6,684 nucleotides of DNA from Candidatus Sericytochromatia bacterium (lineage in GTDB: Bacteria > Cyanobacteriota > Sericytochromatia > UBA7694), in assembly GCA_913773825.1 (NCBI GenBank), contig CAJYHH010000859.1:1-6684 (forward strand), in the 5' to 3' direction. The translations under genes and the position numbers were made by a program. Shown piece by piece: positions 6,301 through 6,684 of the stretch. The notes below the pieces were generated by a model. It made no database searches. It saw only the letters and a program-made list of their open reading frames with translations, and had not been told where the DNA came from. Each line of letters begins with the position of its first letter. Positions within the stretch are counted from its first letter, which is position 1.

Positions 6301-6684
6301 AGGCTGACATCAGTAGTTTCAAGATTGGTGACATTGCCATTACGCGTCAGGTTCAGGCCGCCCTGAATCTGATCAAAATTAGCACTTGCTGGCCCTAATT
6401 TTAGCTGTAGTTTTTCTGCTGAAACCGTGCCGCCACCAGATTCTACTTTTGAGACCTGGCCATTGGCTTCAACATGGCTCTGAACTTTGAGATCGGTAAT
6501 ATTGACTTTGCCGCTGACGGGTAAATCCTGACCGGTCAGACCTTTAATACGCTGCTGCAAACCAGCCCGCTCAGCTTCGGTGACATTCAGGCTTAAATCA
6601 AGTTCAGTAGCAATATCGCTGGTCATATCGCGATTCAGCTGACCACGCGCCTGAATCTGCATTGAGTCAGAGCCTTCGCGATCC
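3306..6684 (-). CDS. Very long beta-rich repeat protein, C-terminal 1125 residues (N-terminus off the right edge); AsmA/TamB-like architecture possible
   Basis: The frame is open to the right edge: codons before ATG 6662 read DREGSDS without a stop, and no SD precedes that ATG, so it is internal and the true start is outside the window. Numbering from Met6662 as 1, residues 1 to about 940 are short alternating beta strands rich in Gly, Asn, Ser, Gln and Leu with PNG/PAG turns, no cysteines and no evident membrane segment. Units at residues 181-413 and 409-604 are a clear internal duplication. Residues about 955-971 start a helical stretch, then NVTVGTQLIDVSAKLELS (from 991), a charged helix (about 1039-1066) and a final strand-helix-strand segment ending PGAH. 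Long strand-repeat proteins with a groove (AsmA, TamB, YhdP) carry lipids between membranes; the final domain recalls LmeA/DUF2993-type lipid-binding folds. Both are inference from composition and pattern, and an adhesin-like role cannot be excluded. It stands alone, with its own terminator downstream. Confidence 0.85.
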   Translation of the reverse strand, partial: DREGSDSMQIQARGQLNRDMTSDIATELDLSLNVTEAERAGLQQRIKGLTGQDLPVSGKVNITDLKVQSHVEANGQVSKVESGGGTVSAEKLQLKLGPASANFDQIQGGLNLTRNGNVTNLETTDVSLRGNFSSPQGGLQIQNLALSGTLRHDQSKPQDMRFELSPGKTLTFSGNLNQGGQQIGVQGLSVQNAALNAQTAAGKIQLEGVNGATPEANLQRLTMPGTNLRNIKLTGTLNAELNSSRVDLNARSFSMSGTAGDIRVDSVSGSGKIHFDPAGGLQLDDATFRARGKAGDFGFSKLSGTGDLTLSPNGQVDLKQVSNFELVSDMGLSLNGNFRGSLQGQQVSLETTGNRAARMDFKPKDQPVQLTGLSLNGAKLEGNLAQGNISLQSRNGGTLNATASSLKLPGIEMSQLRMRGGRLVTDINGGRVRLESPADKPLDGSAAKVSLPGVELRQVSLKGNLEANTHTGQVNLDARQFSMQGTIGDLGINKLSGGGRASISPNGSINVEEGRNIELSTNIGLDLKGDFKGTIQGQNIDAQTIGNNKASLDYVDPSGQISFKGLQFQGHVTADLARQHITFAAGPSGEAQLSQGDIAGFKFKDVSLSQGTLNYTPAGLTVNPVEGGSFKAGGQFDEIKIDRAESAGPVSYDIQSRTLKWDQPLTASLPEHGVSELRTEGSVSMQAKPSGEIVFSSQGGTINATIGALKLEHLKTDGQVIYNPANGQLRFEGFDGKPLSVDGSFNGRPLKLASSGQIQIEDKDGAYKITGQNIKVSGLVDGFSLDSPEGATGSISVKRDFSGFELNDLNFGFSVDDVDVAKGGGSVRSTPEGLQISLKGSLGAERGQIQALLSKLSAREDFGDSFQGTMGQVNGALDKAFADFQNASLNFENLTLNLNPNGTLRNFTIDNNSQLHNARLEMDLYGKKKVLPMGDVSWTAKVEGDPNRVNIPDGQLSFQLTPEMRRVMADEVKAQLEASGLKRVNLSIEADGKVKIQNVTVGTQLIDVSAKLELSTRIVNNQLEVSLDKMNLKNFLLNIVGKIANAPDKVADQVDQMLEQQKIQYERRNRKGTPDPESGRVFALDLQALIRRVDPNITLKQASLDPQGNVRMDYSYSASLQPGAH
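4851..5438 (-). repeat. Internal protein repeat unit II of the large protein (196 residues)
   Basis: Unit II begins with a 48-residue module (5295-5438: LRMRGGRLV to VSLKG), has one glycine-aspartate module (GDLGI at 5222), and ends with a 46-residue module (4851-4988: LQFQGHVTA to VSLSQG). From GD to DF/DY, an ungapped 67-residue stretch is identical to unit I at 29 positions by hand count. It shares five residues with the end of unit I, as expected for continuous strand repeats. Confidence 0.8.
5424..6122 (-). repeat. Internal protein repeat unit I of the large protein (233 residues)
   Basis: Unit I begins with a 48-residue module (5979-6122: LSVQNAALN to IKLTG), passes through two glycine-aspartate modules (GDIRV at 5906 and GDFGF at 5801), and ends with a second 48-residue module (5424-5567: LSLNGAKLEG to LRMRG). 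It aligns with unit II along its length apart from one additional 35-residue module. Similarity is at the protein level; the DNA has diverged. Confidence 0.8.

Overview
The window holds four protein-coding genes, two of them cut by the window edges, separated by non-coding stretches of about 280 to 520 bases. I see no rRNA, tRNA, CRISPR array, transposase or phage gene. Base composition is fairly balanced. The proteins look like envelope components: a lipoprotein, a secreted TPR protein, a peptidoglycan-binding/papain-like protein, and a very long beta-rich repeat protein. This suggests a diderm (Gram-negative-type) bacterium. I cannot place the species from this sequence; a poorly studied lineage is possible but only a guess.

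Layout, left to right. Bases 1-496 (minus) encode the first 165 residues of a lipoprotein with an LAAC lipobox and a long Pro/Ala/Gly/Met-rich linker; the rest lies off the left edge. A 279-base divergent intergenic region follows, with a perfect 10-bp inverted repeat next to the lipoprotein ribosome binding site. Bases 776-1543 (plus) encode a 255-residue exported protein with five tandem TPR units. It converges, across 278 non-coding bases, on the minus-strand gene 1822-2787. That gene encodes a 321-residue protein with a peptidoglycan-binding-type domain followed by a C39/papain-like fold whose expected nucleophile position reads as Ser rather than Cys. Upstream of it lies a 518-base region with a perfect 12-bp hairpin, a possible small hydrophobic ORF that overlaps the start of the gene, and a likely terminator for the next gene. 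Bases 3306-6684 (minus) encode the last 1125 residues of a very long beta-rich repeat protein that runs off the right edge. It contains an internal duplication of about 200 residues and ends in a separate alpha/beta domain that may bind lipid.

The genes do not look like one operon: spacing is wide, directions alternate, and the large gene appears to have its own terminator. The common theme is the cell envelope, but no joint pathway can be shown. The most unusual points are the duplicated repeat architecture of the giant protein, the apparent Cys-to-Ser change in the C39-like protein together with its missing signal peptide, and the compact inverted repeats in the two minus-strand leaders.
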